Assembly (NCBI GenBank): GCA_038093975.1
Contig: JBBPTG010000013.1
Coordinates: 266,786 to 330,785 of the forward strand
Direction of reading: 5' to 3'
Source: Chalciporus piperatus
Taxonomy: Eukaryota > Basidiomycota > Agaricomycetes > Boletales > Boletaceae
Length of the DNA stretch: 64,000 nt
A program made the position numbers and the translations under genes. Shown here one piece after another: positions 10,021-21,737 of this stretch. Each line of letters starts with the position of its first letter. The first letter of the stretch is position 1. The notes beneath the pieces are model-generated. The model did no database searches. It was not told the origin of the DNA and saw nothing but the letters and a program-made list of their open reading frames with translations.

Positions 10021-11042
10021 TCAACGTTAACAAAGGCGAGACAAATGCTAACGACAGCGAGTGATATTGGGTCCTTCTTCCCATACTTAGCCATGTAAAA
10101 ATCCAAAGCACACAATCATAGTCTAGTTACTTTCCGTCACAGTGTGACATTGCTGTCACTGTAAAATTTCTTGAGCATGATGATGTCATGCTCAAGCGGA
10201 AAAACATTCGGTTCTCGGAAGCCTCAGTCACATGATCGTTTGCATAGCAGCCCAAGGAAAAAAAAGAAAGTCGGGTCCAGGGGTGCCCGGAGGGCCGTGC
10301 TATATACATTGATCCAGACATATTTACAGGGAGATGGCTATATGGACATGGAGTATATATTGTACCCAATGATCCCCTACAATCCTGAGACTCCCCATGC
10401 AGAATTGAAGCAGCAATGAATGAATCAACATGCATAAAAAAGCGTGGGAAAGGGGCTGAAAACATAGGAGACTGGCTGCAACAAATGTCATATACACCAC
10501 CCTGGCTTCCACAATGATGCTGATGGTATTCCAACATGTAGAATAGATGTATACAAGTCCCCCCCACCCTCCTGGGTCATCAGGAAGTCCCCTGAATGTT
10601 TCTGTATGACAAATCTGATTAAATAGTGAGAAAACAGAAAACATAACCGCATTTTTGACATATTCAACCTGAGGGCCTGGAAGCTACATCCCCAACAAGG
10701 GTTCATATGTATGTACATCATATCAGCAGCCCAGAAGTCAAGGAGCAAAGCCAGATTTGATACAGTACAGTCACCCCCTGACCCCCTGTTGGCTCTGGCA
10801 GGCTCTCCTGATGGCTGGGGTGTGTCAGAGCGGTCTGTGCAGTCATCCTAGCACTATTTCCCTTCAGTCTACCATGTCTCCCCCTCCTGGAGCATTCCCA
10901 GAGCATGGTAGGGCACATTTTTCACCTTTTGACTGATAGGGGTATACAAAAGGATCCATGACATATATATTAAATCTGACTACAGGTGCTCATGATATAC
11001 ATTGTACCCCATCCCCCCTCACCTTCCTGACCTTATCCACCC
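10021..11042. repeat. Low-coding repeat region with ~200-bp direct repeats
   Basis: A ~200-bp segment at 10330-10525 (tatattgtaccc, cagaattgaagcag, gcgtgggaaag, ggcttccacaa) recurs diverged at 10960-11163. No supported gene. A short palindromic phrase occurs at 10137-10165 (cacagtgtgacattgctgtcactgt). Confidence 0.6.
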
Positions 11043-11299
11043 AGAATTGAAGCAGGGAGATGTGAAACAAACATCAAAAATGCGTGGGAAAGAGAGTGAG
11101 AACTTAGGAGACATTGCCTGACATATGGAAAATTCAACATTGTGGCTTCCACAACATGTCTAGGAGTGTGCTAACAGGTGATGCATGTTGTGGAAGCCAC
11201 AATATTGAATTTTCCATATGTCAGGCAATGTCTCCTAAGTTCTCACTCTCTTTCCCACACATTTTTTATGTTTGTTTCACATCTCCCTGCTTCAATTCT
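11043..11299. repeat. Long hairpin, 116-bp arms and 25-bp loop
   Basis: 11043-11158 is the inverted complement of 11184-11299 with only a few mismatches (for example caacattg against caatattg). The right arm stops at 11299 and the LTR at 11300 begins on the next base. It shares sequence with the direct repeats on its left. Confidence 0.9.
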
Positions 11300-11750
11300 T
11301 GTTATGACTGGGTCACAACACAGCGGGGACGTAAGGCAACACTAAGCCTTGCGAAGGAATATGCTGAGTACTAAAGCTTAATTGCGGTGAAGCAACAAAT
11401 GGATTAGACTGAGGTCTGTGATACGTACAGGGCTACTTATATACTATTGAGAAGTGCGCACAGACCAGCAGCCGAATAAGGAAATCTTAAAGGGAAAGAA
11501 AGATAAGGTAAAGGGACGACAATAAGAAAAGGTACCAGGCACGGATTAGGGTCTAGGCTGACATCATTGCTGACTCATCTAAGTCTGGACCTTTGTCACG
11601 TGATCTGATTATGTAATAGATTACGTAATGCTACAGGGACTACTGGAGTGGATTAAGATGAATCCAGCTTGACCCCTAAGTTGTAGACAAAGTCCAGAGT
11701 TCAAATACCGTTGTAGGCAAAAGTTTGAAAAGTTTTTAAATACTATAACA
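11300..11750 (-). repeat. Solo LTR of Gypsy family B
   Basis: 451 bp bounded by TGTTAT...ATAACA, reverse orientation. It matches the LTRs of the full element at 35432 and 41303 along its length (landmarks: tatactattgagaagtgcgcacaga, gcttcaccgcaattaag in inverse). No internal sequence follows on either side and no 5-bp target duplication is visible (attct against caagg). Confidence 0.85.
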
Positions 11751-12281
11751 CAAGGATGTAGGCGAAATTAAAGGTAATGTGAAGGTCTTTTGAGAGTATT
11801 TTGTGGCCTGAGAGGAGGTATGAAAGTAATAGGAAGGCCCACAAGCTGAGCTGGGTGAGGTTTCCTGGGGGGAATAAAAGGCTTCGCATGGCGAGTGCAA
11901 CGACTAGGAGCCAGGGTTGGTAGTCTCTCCTTAATATGTATACTATTGACAGTGTTTGTACATGTTGTGGCTAAATCTTATTGTAGGTGACTAGGTATGA
12001 CTCATACTGACTACTAGCCAATGGCGTAACTAGCTCTACTGCGGAATGAGTAAGTGTGAGTCATATGATGAGTAATGCTGACTGATGCTGACGAGTGAGC
12101 TATGAGTCATCAGTAGTAAGCAAAGATCTAGACCCAGCTTATGTAAGTAAGTCACGTGATGTAATAAGATAAGATAACAAAAGAGAAAGTAAAACGACTA
12201 AGTCCAAGGAACGAAGAGAGACCTAGTAAGTGTAATGGAATGTAGGTATGATTAGTATAAGGGAATGGAGTGTTCGTAACA
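11751..12281 (-). repeat. LTR of a third Gypsy family (C type), partial
   Basis: Minus-strand sequence beginning TGTTACGAAC (12281) and matching 60498-60960 over most of its length: ttatcttatctta, catcacgtgac, many gactca phrases, gccacaacatgtacaaacac, then a TATA-like tatacata. It cuts the KDZ gene precisely at 12281/12282. The other end is not defined because it runs into the family B LTR at 11750. Confidence 0.75.
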
Positions 12282-14739
12282 CCCAAGGCCTGGAATGAGA
12301 TCGGGGCTATACCTCGAGAGGCAGACATCTTGATGACCATGTATGTGGAACAGTCGATACCCCACATAATTTCTATGTCATCAGAGACTTTCAGAGAGGG
12401 GCTTTTGGAAACTTGTGCACCGAGATGCAAACTGTACTGGCATGCTATGTCGTAGATGGCCGTGTTTTTTGGTAAACCTTCTTGCTTGCTAAGTGCTTTA
12501 CAAAGTGCGTAGTCTATGTTTATTTGTCTTTCACCCTTTTGAAAGTCCACAACAGTGTCTGGCACAAAGCATCCATGCCGAGCACAAGCAATTGCACCGA
12601 TTCCTGTAGTGGCGAGGTGTTTCTGGGCTGCATGAACATGATTGACGGCCTTGTGTTCATTACAAGTGGATTTCTATACCAACAGTTAATAAATATGTCA
12701 ATGAGCCTTGGTGAGAACAGACCGGCTGGGCGTCATCGGCGCCCCGAAGATGATCTTGATATGATTTCGCCACTGTGAAATAGCCAGACCCTCCAGTAAG
12801 ATCAAAGTCGCTGTCTATCTTCAACTTCATGTGCTTGGCCGAAAATTTTCCATCCATGATGTATGACCAGTTGTGGGGCAGAACAATGCCAGGTTCAAAT
12901 TCTAGCTTGTTTTGGAGATGTCTCCATTGTCTACTAGTTCAGAGCAATTCCTGGTAGTGGTTCTTTTGCATAGATTAGCTATCTCATCTAGATACTATTG
13001 AAAACTCACTGGTTGTGCACTGGGAAGAATTGGATCAGTGACCCTTCAAAGGTATTTGGAGAAGCTCATTGCAGTTACTTTGCACTCCAAGTTCATCAGT
13101 CGGAAGGAATCCAGCAACTGGAATGTGAATACTGTCCTCGGCGATGTTGGTGTGGCAGGATACAGTCTGACATCCAAGAGTTGGGTACGGAATGGAGTTT
13201 GATTCGGACATTCGCATGGATGAACAGCAATGGTGTGGATGCCCGAGACGTCAATGACAGTGAGAATATTATTTCTATTGTCATTAGTGATTAAAGATCC
13301 AGTTGCGCAACCTGTAAAAGACTGGCAACTGGACTGAACCCAACTGATTGCAACTGGACTGCAGTTGCAAGTTGCCGACATTTGAGATGAAAAGACTGCA
13401 GTTGCAACCAATAAAAAAAACTGGCTGCAACCAATTGAAACTGATGCACAGCCACTTCCTATGTATTACCCTATTGTTCCAGATTTTTCCAGATTTTTCC
13501 GGACCTTTATGGATGTTATATGAGTTTTTTGATGAATATTGACGTTAGCCAATGACAATGTTGATTAACATGTCATAGAATTCATTCAATCATGTATATA
13601 CACTCTCTGAGTTACATATTTATCTATATATTATTAGTCTGCGTTGAGAATTGAGTCTAGGATTGGTCTTGACTTCACACGTAACTTGATAATATCTGAT
13701 GTATCACTACAAAAAACATGCTGTTTTGAAATGCTCATATCTCTGTGGCGTGTGAACCATTTCGCTTGACCCAGGGACCGATTTATAGCCAGGAACCGGT
13801 CCTATTTTTATTTTTTCCCACGCTAAGCGTAAAACCAGTTGCACCCTGTTGCAACCGCCAAACAACCGGTTTTTATCGGTTTTGGTCCGGTCCCAATGAT
13901 TTAATTAATTAATTAAATCAGTCCGGTTGCAGTTCCCTTCCTAAAAAGGCAAAAGACTGAACTGGACCGGAATTTTAATCACCAATTGTCATCATAATGT
14001 TTGGGAGAAGTTGAAGACTCAAGGGCATCTTGAATGCTCGCCATACTGGGAAAGTCTTCATCAACAGATAACTCTTCTTCGGACACATGTTCATCGGCAA
14101 TATCGGCGACATCATTGGCGGATTGGAGATTGCTAAGTGGGGTTGTGGGACATATTGCACTGCCGTGACCTAGGTGCAAAACAAGACCTGCTGCCCTCAA
14201 ACTGGTGGAGGTGAAGTGACTGGTAGGTGGATTGACAGCAACCAGTACAGAGCATTGGCCGGCTGAAATAACTGATGCACCGATACACGCCGTCGCTCCC
14301 ACACCGTCTGCAAGTCCTCTCCTCAACTCCTTCTTGGCGAAGCAGAGCTTCCAAGTACTCCCACTCATACTCCAGCCATTCTTCCATTAAATCATTTTGT
14401 GCCTGTTCAGCATTATTATGATTTTTCCACGACAAAATCATAGCTACCTGCCTTCCATTTTCTTTTAGGTTTAAGTTTGGCTTTCAGCCTCTCTTGTTTA
14501 AGTTGGTCTGTGGTGATCTAATTGCTTGATTCATCTGGAATATCGGAGTCTTCGGCTTGGTCAGTTTGTGCCGATGGTGTGGATGATTGTTTGACTGAAG
14601 GGTTGGGTATAGAAGCCAATTGTTGAAACCTCTGACCGCCATATTTGAGGAATTTTGGTCTCACGTGATTCTTGTCGCCGTCATTGGTGATTGTGTTTGT
14701 GGTGATCTTCTTTCGATTGAATTGGTATCTGGGTGGCAT
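12282..14739 (-). pseudogene. CxC2-KDZ transposase, split by a MITE and cut by an LTR
   Basis: Minus-strand KDZ transposase, recognisable from start to mid-core. In order: start MPPRYQFNRKK (14739); QNDLMEEWLEYEWEYL and the CxC2 cysteine cluster RTCRRCGSDGVYRC, MLCTGCC (about 14290-14390); LGLVLHLGHGSAICP; HYDDN; [MITE 13285-13984]; TVIDVSGIHTIAV; PRTVFTFQLLDSFRLMNL; YQELL-stop-TSRQWRHLQNKL; PGIVLPHNWSYIMDGKFSAK; intron 12674-12722; KSTCNEHKAVNHVH; DTVVDFQKGERQINIDYAL; YDIACQYSLH; then after a frameshift FHIHGHQDVCLSRY. It lacks the C-terminal half, lost at the LTR junction. At least three frameshifts, one TGA and a deletion before PGIV show it is dead. Known family role: DDE-type transposase with zinc-binding N-terminus. 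Confidence 0.85.
13285..13984. mobile_element. hAT-type MITE, 700 bp, 8-bp target duplication
   Basis: Flanked by direct repeats ATTGTCAT (13277-13284 and 13985-13992). Ends TAGTGATTAAA and, inverted, TGGTGATTAAA: 10 of 11 match. Removing the element and one repeat restores the KDZ reading frame across the gap (HYDDN then RNNILTVIDV). Eight-bp duplications with TAGNG ends are typical of hAT transposons. Inside are repeated cagttgcaac and ccggtcc phrases and no transposase ORF. A related piece starts at 29070. Confidence 0.85.
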
Positions 14740-15373
14740 GGTGAGATAAGAAATGAGATAGGTCCGAAAAGGTATGTAAAAATGAGATCACAAGTTTACC
14801 TCTTTGGCGCTTTTCTCTTGCGGGAGTCCTGACTAAGTGCGGGTCCCGGGACACGGTAGCTCTGCCGTCACCCTCATCGGCAGTCATTTATCTTTACACC
14901 CTCAGAAATGCGATTTTTGCAGCTCAACAGATCGACATTATGTATTCCCATGTATCCACAGTATAATTACGATTTTCTCGAACTCTCCCGACGCTGACCG
15001 AGCGAGAGACTAGCTCAGAAATGCGCCACGCCTCGGCGACCTCCAAAAAAGGCAAGGGTGTGTGTTTCAAGGCCAAAGTAGGGGTCTGCTTGGTATCAAT
15101 CGACTGCAATCTCACTTGTTTCGCCCACCAGGTTCACGTGTCCATTAGGTGGTCTTAGATTGGTTGAGCATCGGCAACACGACCCGGCAGTTGTTCCTCC
15201 CCCATTGTTCTGATACCCAATGAGTAATGACTGGTCTTGATAGTAGGTATTCACTTGAGGTGGTTTGGTATAAATATCAATCCTGCAGTGAAATTCTTGT
15301 TTGCGCTGGTTCAGTTCTTCTTTCCTCCCCGTGTACTCCCTTTCCATCTGTTGTCTTTTCTTCAATCCTGAAC
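14740..15373 (+). promoter_or_regulatory. Divergent intergenic region with TATA box
   Basis: 634 bp between the divergently placed KDZ start and the homeodomain-like gene. TATAAATA at 15269-15276 lies 98 bp before the ATG at 15374, followed by a CT-rich run (ttcttctttcctcccc) as is common at fungal transcription starts. No gene of its own. Confidence 0.5.
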
Positions 15374-18262
15374 ATGCCTCGAACTTCCTTCACTGATGAG
15401 CAGCTTGCTGTCCTCGAGTCCATTCTCCAAGAGTACCACAAAATCTCTGGCCAGGACAAAGTCACCAAAAAGGAAGCAATTGTGTCACAACTTATGGAAC
15501 AATTTTCGACAGTCAATCAGAAGAATGACAGGAAGGTGATGGGGAAGTTGCACAAGGTAAGATTATTTTTGCCTGCTGATTAGTCGCCGACATGTGTTGA
15601 TCAATGCCAGACAATCAAGAACTGGCTGAACAATCGAGCGCGGCAAGGGACCGATGAGGAACACTATTTCGAAAAAAAATTGGTCCAGTGTGTTTTGTTT
15701 GACGAACGGTCCAGCGATCAAGACAGAGGCCACCAAACTGACGGCGATCGCTCCTGGCTTGCCTGGGTATGTTAAATTCTGGAGACAGGCTGCCTTGGCG
15801 CTCTGCAAGAACCTCTCCGATGCCGAACACCAGATTTACGTTGACATGGCGGTAGAGTGGAATACCCAGGGAGTGCCCAGGGAGGTACAGATCAAGTGCG
15901 TAACTTGCCTTTCAAACAACATCTTCTGATGCTTTCTTTACAGAGAAGTCAAGATACATCTTGGGCCATTTCTTAAACAAGTGTCTACAAAAATGTATCA
16001 CCAGTTCGGTGTTCACATGGTCATGTTTTGGGGTCATATGTCAGAAGGAAATGTGCTTCGAGGATTGCAAGTGCTTTTCTTTCATCTACGTTCTCTTTCT
16101 GACAAGACATTTAGCCATGATCATAATGACATGCTGGAGGATGGGCCCACATTGACGAAGGTATGCCCAAATTGGGAGAAGATAGCAGTTGGGACCATTA
16201 TGTGCACATCGCTTTCAACAGTATGTGTTTTATTTGAACATGAGCACTAAAACAATCTGACATCTCGCCGTGATTCTGTGGCAGCTGTGTCTGATCCAGC
16301 AACATTGTCGGCAGTTGCCGAGGCAAAGATGTTTCAGCCACAGAAGAGTGACGATAGAGAATGGGCTCTTCCTGCCGAAGATCTTCTGTTGGCGTCCCTG
16401 GAGCAGCAAAGCAGTTTATCCGTGATTTCTTCAACTGCTGCTGGCAAGAAATGTCTGGTGGAAAGGGTAGCACACCGTTTTCAAAAATGACGAAGGATAT
16501 TGGGCAGTATGTCGACCTTGATGCTGGCTATCTCCCTGGCGAGCCTTCCTTTGAAATCAAGGATCCGTCCCATATGTCCAAGGACAATGTGACACTTCTC
16601 ATTCAGCATTGGAGAGAAAGGGAAGCCAATCAATTCCTTAGACCCATCTTTGCCTTCAAGGAGATGGCAAAGCATTCGTGCAAGAAACCAATGGCAAGAC
16701 CACCGAACTCGCCAACAGCTTCGCCGATTCAACCGGCCGTATCTTCGGCGACGGAACCTGGCGCAACCGCTGCCATACCACCGCCTATCCCACCTAGACC
16801 GATTCAACCAGCCATACCTTTGGCAATGGAACCTGGCGCAACCACTGTCATACCACCACCAATCCCACCTAGACCAAGCAAAACAATCCCCGCTGCCGCT
16901 GCTATACCATCCTTGATCCAACCGACTGGATCCTCATCTATTACACTTCTAGAACCCAGCTCCAATGCTTCATCCATGGCGCCCACGCCAACTGTCGTCC
17001 CATCTGCTACAGATGGCTCCCTGAGTGAAGATGAAGAAAGCCTCGGAGACAAGTTGTGGTCATCCTCATGTCAACATTCCACCACCCTTGAAGGACAACT
17101 TGTGTTCCTTCGTTCGCTCACCGATCAGATGGAGTATCTGAGCATTGTCAATGTCCTCCACTACGCTCAAGTAAGTAACCTTGTTTACCATTGAAGTATG
17201 TTTGTAGTTGACAATTGAGTCATCAGGTGAAGACCGCAGCTGAGATTCCATTGCCTTGTAGAATAGACTGGAGTATGACACCTTCCATCTGCCACAAGAG
17301 GGACATTGCTGATCAGCTGGGCATCAGTCGGCATTCAACAGTGATTTGTTCAATGCATCTGGTGAAGCCCATGGGCGAGCTTCGTTGCTTTCTCAAATGT
17401 TGCTAGCCGGAATGCTTGTACAGGATGTCGAGATTGTTGGCAATCAAAGAACCTCCCTCCATGTGTATCCCTTCATTGCCCCAGAGCTCAAGGGCAAGAC
17501 ATTGCCCACCCAACACATTACCGACGTGATCCTCCCATGGTGTAAACAAGTAGCCAAAGAACTCATAGAAGTGCATGCCGATGGCATATCACACTGCCCT
17601 CATCGCTGTCTGGCCGATGTCAGGGGCAGGTGGGAGGCGGCACTGGACTTCATGCTTTCGCTGTCAACTGACAAGCACTGTTGGCAACTGATTATGGCCT
17701 TGGAGAACATTCCGCTGGATGCCGATTGTGCATGCCAACTTCCTCTGCCACTAGATTTCAGCTGGCAAACTGTGTCACACCACCTGAGAGAGGAGAGGTC
17801 CCACATAAAAGTTGGCAGGCGGCTTTCGAGGTAATTTCTGCCCTCACAGTGATGAATTCATCCAGCGAAAGCTGCGGAAGATGGTACAACACCCTACATG
17901 CAGCCTTCGTTGGCATGGAACTTCATGATGTCATCATGTCAGAGTCTTCCTCGGTCTCTTGTTCCTATCCATTCATCCCTGTGTTTGTATCGTCTTCGGA
18001 GATCACACAGTCTCACATCACTGACATTATCCAATGGTGCAAAGCCTTCACGCGCTCCATCATCAAGTCTCCCCGTGACAAACAGACAGCGAGGAAACGA
18101 TGGCAATTGGTCGGCGAAGCACTGAGCGATCAGCCTGCAAAGAGACTGGGAGTTCCTGATGTAGTGAATGTGGATGCAGTATCAGTGCCAAGGCCGGTGA
18201 GGACAAGAAAGGCAAAGAAGTTGGATGTCACAGGCTATCTTATCAATAGAGACTTGGTTTGA
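15374..18262 (+). pseudogene. Homeodomain-like multicopy agaricomycete gene
   Basis: Exon 1, 15374-15556 (61 codons, MPRTSFTDEQLAVLESILQE...), intron 15557-15610 (GTAAGA...CCAG), then TIKNWLNNRARQG, which resembles homeodomain helix 3. A frameshift lies at the A8 run 15672-15679; the new frame carries GYVKFWRQAALALCKNL, a further intron before 15945, HLGPFLKQVSTKMYHQFG, HDHNDMLEDGPTLTKVCPNWEK, and then (frame from 16361) QFIRDFF, YVDLDAGYLPGEPSFEIKDP, a Pro-rich linker and LSIVNVLHYAQ. After an intron at about 17171-17226 a second part holds two related segments (THQHITDVILPWCKQ-type at 17510 and SHITDIIQWCKAF at 18015) and ends at the TAG/TGA near 18262. The homeobox-like start with this tail is a known multicopy arrangement in mushrooms; function unknown. 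It may be one gene or two joined. Confidence 0.55.
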
Positions 18263-18660
18263 TGGTGGAATATATATACTATGCTCACTACCAAAGAGCT
18301 TATCATATATATTACTTTGATCAGACTGAACTGCTCTCATCGTTCTCTCGAGCGACTTGTACCTCCTCAGCATTGAAGTATCTTGTTGAGCAGCAAGAGT
18401 TCTGCTGCGAACTTGATTCAACGACTCCTGCACTCTACTCATCATCACCGCGGTTCTCATCTTCAGCTTGTCGATGGTGTCACCGATTTCACTCAACTCA
18501 GTTGACAACTCCTGGTTGGCACAAAGGACCACTACATTATCCTCAGTGATAGATCAACATGATAGGTGATGTACTCACCATCTTGTTCCCCTGGTTGACG
18601 GGGATTCACCTTCACTACCTCGCCAATCTTTTTGCGACCATCTAATGGATCATAGACGGA
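18182..18660 (-). CDS. Possible small coiled-coil gene, two exons
   Basis: Minus-strand ORF (LSTELSEIGDTIDKLKMRTA, heptad-like) preceded by a likely intron (GTGAGT...TGTAG, about 18533-18578) and an upstream exon reading DGRKKIGEVVKVNPRQPGEQD. Splicing joins EQD to VVLCANQEL in frame. No start codon is secure upstream, and the 3' end overlaps the end of the plus-strand gene. Not recognised; could be a fragment. Confidence 0.35.
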
Positions 18661-19180
18661 TTAGCCGTTGCCAACATTGTGCAGCGATAGCCCAGTGGTG
18701 TCTGATTAATCGCCAAAGACAATGGCGACGGGAAGGGGTGTGTTTGTCGCCGGTTCTGAGTCTTCATCGGCAGAGCTGTTAATGAACTTGGGACTCGTGA
18801 AGGCTCTCCGCGGGTTTGTTGTTGACAGCGCCATCGTCTTCCATGTCCCGGCCTCGTAAATCGTCTCCCCGTTTTGCTGTTGACTATCGCGGATATGATT
18901 GCAGCGCCGAACATCGCCACTTCATCAGAAAAAACCATTTCCCTATATAGAAGGGGTCTTATCTAAATAGAGCTATGGTTGCTATAGGACCTTCTATATT
19001 ACGATATATTATTCTGCAAGTGACGTAGAGCACTTATAAAGTACTATGGGAACTCTCAGATTACTATATAGCTTTTTGAAAGCGATATTGAGTACTATAA
19101 AGTTCTATAATAACTACCATAGTAAGGTCTGATATGCGTATTTACTGGTCATCTTCAACTTTCACGGAGCCGTAGTGATT
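18661..19180. repeat. AT-rich region with repeated ctatag motifs
   Basis: Bases 18950-19130 contain many copies of tactatag, ttctatag and tataaagt. A similar stretch occurs at 23230-23430. Perhaps degraded MITEs; no ends could be fixed. No gene. Confidence 0.4.
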
Positions 19181-19640
19181 GGAATGGTAATTGTTGGCGA
19201 GTAGTATCATATGTGACTATTTGTGCGAGAGGGTGACAATCGTGTCTGTAGCATCAAAAAGAGTGAGCGGCAAGGGAAAGATAAAAGTGGAGGTAACGAC
19301 AAGGATGAGAGATGTCGTGACACAACATACCCAATTCATTGTCATCAGTCCGAGGGTGAGGATGAACGGGTCAAGTCGAGAAATGATGTGACACATACGA
19401 TCATGTGTGTTGCATTACTGCTATGCAGTCCAATATCCCACAGGAGATGGAAAAGAATGATGACCTAAGCTCCTCAGACTCTGAAGATGACAATGTTGAG
19501 GATGCTGAGGTGATTGATTTGATAGAGGACTTTGGATTATTGAGTCATGGAGTGGACCCCTTAGAAGAAGACATAGAGGGTTCTTTGCATGGTGCTGATC
19601 TTTACATTGGGAGAAAAAGACATTGAGTAGAGTAAATATT
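19181..19640 (+). other. Repeat-derived segment with short acidic ORF
   Basis: Contains a hairpin core acacatacgatcatgtgtgt (19390) like those at 25100-25610, so it belongs to that repeat family. The plus ORF whose first true ATG gives MQSNIPQEMEKNDDLSSSDS (about 19426-19626) is acidic and ends in YIGRKRH. It is too short and isolated to be called a gene. Confidence 0.3.
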
Positions 19641-19724
19641 CTATCCTATGTCCATAAATGTGTTAGCTTGCAAATGTTGAGAAATACAAGCACTTCTATG
19701 TTGAAATGCAATTAGACCTGAAAT

Positions 19725-20260
19725 ATGGGACATTCACTGACTAAATGGGAACCCCAGCCCTCTATAGTGGGACACCCCCTCAACATATGAGACTCCCAAT
19801 ATTCTATGGTGGGACTCCTTCAACATTAAGTGGGAATCCCAGCCCTCTATAGTGAGACACCCCCTCAACATATGGGCCTCCCAATGCTCAGCATGGGACT
19901 GCTCCAACAATGGATGGGACTTCCATATCCATAAGCTCAATTACCACTCCACCAACCGCAAGATTACATAATATTGCATAATATTTCTTTGGAATATTAT
20001 TAATTAGTTCATCAATGATGAGCTATTTTGTTGACTGAATGATGGGACTCCCACAAGAATCTCATCAAGGGTCAGAAATGTCTAAAAATAGCTTTGGCTA
20101 CTTTGTGTTAATGGTGACTTGGGAAGCCCACATGGTGTTCAAGGGAATCCCTTGCAAGATCTGTGGGACTTTGCATCTAAATAGCTCAATAATTATTTTC
20201 CCACATACTGTGGGAAAGCTATGGGAGCACCCACAGGAAGTGGGCTATTAGCCCTTCAAA
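19725..20260. repeat. Minisatellite of ~110-bp units
   Basis: Degenerate tandem units with the phrases gtgggactcc, cagccctctatagtg, gacaccccctcaacatatg (19745, 19840) and tgggacttcc. No coding sense. A run attaatta-like AT segment lies at 19960-20010. Confidence 0.6.
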
Positions 20261-20433
20261 AGGGGTCGCCTGAAGTGTTGCTATTAGTGTAAATAGTCTC
20301 GGTGTTATTTCGCTGGATGTTTTCAGAGTTTGGCAAGTTCAGTGTCACACTGGATCACCTTAAATGCGTCGCTGGACATGTTCAGTGATGAATGTTGTCG
20401 GTACATCCCAATTGACCTTCGGTGATTTGCTAA

Positions 20434-21737
20434 TTGGGTATGTTTTTTTTTTTTTTTTTTTTTTGAATCCATTATTGTCCCTTGTGGGGTGGTAACCGTA
20501 TGTAGGACAATACTGTATGATGTAACTAGCTATGAACCACACTAGTGATACTAGAAAAAGAAGCAATGATGATTCCAGATAAACATAAGCCTGTCCCGCC
20601 GAGATGGGCAGACACGTGAGGAAGAGTGGAGAAGAGTCATATAATCGTAAGTACAGGTCAGAACAAACGACAAAGACAAATGGCCACTGGCCGGGACAAG
20701 GAAGGCGACCAACTCCTGTTGAGAAAGAGAATAATAGATAAAAGGTGGCAGGGTAGTCAGGGCGGGTAGTGCCTGCTGTAGCGCAGCAGGTTATTTCATG
20801 AATGATGGGGGTCTTTTGAGCACGTCCATGGGGTATTCGCACGGTCCAATAGTCAGGGCCATAACGCACAGGTTCGGGTCTGCAAGGGTCCGAGAGACAC
20901 AAAGGTCCCCATTTGAGTCGAAACTCAAGAAGACCGGTACTCCCTTCGTGAATTGGACCATGACTACCTGCGGCACCCCATCCGACATTGAATAAGAGGG
21001 GATTGGGAGCATATCAGAGTCGACATGGGATAGGAATGCTGGGCAAAAGGGGTGGTCCAGAACAAGCTGGAGCCATGGGTGGTGAGGATGGGTGGTGCCA
21101 CTCTTAATGGAGAATAGGGAGGGAGTGGGAGAGGCAGGTTGATTAGGGATGACCGGAACTACCGTTGGAGCAGTCACTGGGAAGGGAGGATCAGGTGAAT
21201 GCACCTCGAGTTGACGTTTGATGTCACGGAGCTTCGTCTTTAACCACGTGATCTCCCTGCGAAGTTCCTCTATCATCGCAGGATCAGCTGAGCTGGCCAC
21301 AGAAGTGGACCAGCATGTTGTTTTGATATAGGCGGATAATAAGGGAGAGAACCTTGCCTGAGTCGGCATGCAGAGCTGAGCCTTGAATGAGTGAAAGATG
21401 GAGACAATCCAGTGTATAGCTCTGCTGCTTCCATCCCCACACGATGTGGGGATAGTTGGAACTGAAAATGTTTTCCCCTGATTGGGGCCGGCCTTGGTAG
21501 TCCAAGTCCAGGTGAGAGGGTGTGCAGTGACATAACGCAGAACAAAGCTGGGAATCGCAGGTGGAGAGAAGCGAGCACGAAAAGTTCCCTTAGGGAAGGC
21601 ATGAAAACACTTCCCTATGTCTGAGAGAAGGATCTCGCATGGAGTGTCTGCTGAGCAGACATGTTTTGGGAGGGTAGGGTTTTTTCCCACGGAGGGATGG
21701 TGGTGGTTCGAGTCTAAGGGCATTTTTGGGTATGTTT
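20434..21737 (-). mobile_element. Poly(A)-tailed retroposed insert with 12-bp target duplication
   Basis: Direct repeats TTGGGTATGTTT at 20434-20445 and 21726-21737 bound a ~1.28-kb insert. On the minus strand the insert begins 2 nt before an ATG, carries one ORF, an untranslated 3' part of ~350 bp and then a run of 22 A (20443-20464 as T). That is the structure left by LINE-type target-primed reverse transcription. No reverse transcriptase is encoded, so it is either a processed copy of a cellular or transposon mRNA or a non-autonomous retroposon. Confidence 0.8.
20791..21723 (-). CDS. ORF of the retroposed insert, 310 aa
   Basis: Intronless minus-strand ORF, MPLDSNHHHPSVGKN..., with a probable short coiled coil (AMIEELRREITWLKTKLRDI, middle) and a Pro/Ser/Thr-rich linker. 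I do not recognise any domain; no RT, nuclease or transposase motif is visible. The start codon lies at the very 5' end of the insert, so the original protein may have been longer. Intact, so the insertion is probably fairly recent. Confidence 0.5.
   Translation of the reverse strand: MPLDSNHHHPSVGKNPTLPKHVCSADTPCEILLSDIGKCFHAFPKGTFRARFSPPAIPSFVLRYVTAHPLTWTWTTKAGPNQGKTFSVPTIPTSCGDGSSRAIHWIVSIFHSFKAQLCMPTQARFSPLLSAYIKTTCWSTSVASSADPAMIEELRREITWLKTKLRDIKRQLEVHSPDPPFPVTAPTVVPVIPNQPASPTPSLFSIKSGTTHPHHPWLQLVLDHPFCPAFLSHVDSDMLPIPSYSMSDGVPQVVMVQFTKGVPVFLSFDSNGDLCVSRTLADPNLCVMALTIGPCEYPMDVLKRPPSFMK

Noticed and set aside
21705..21715. GGTTCGAGTCT, a perfect Pol III B box, suggesting a tRNA or SINE
   Set aside because: No A box or cloverleaf upstream, and it is opposite to the poly(A) of the insert.
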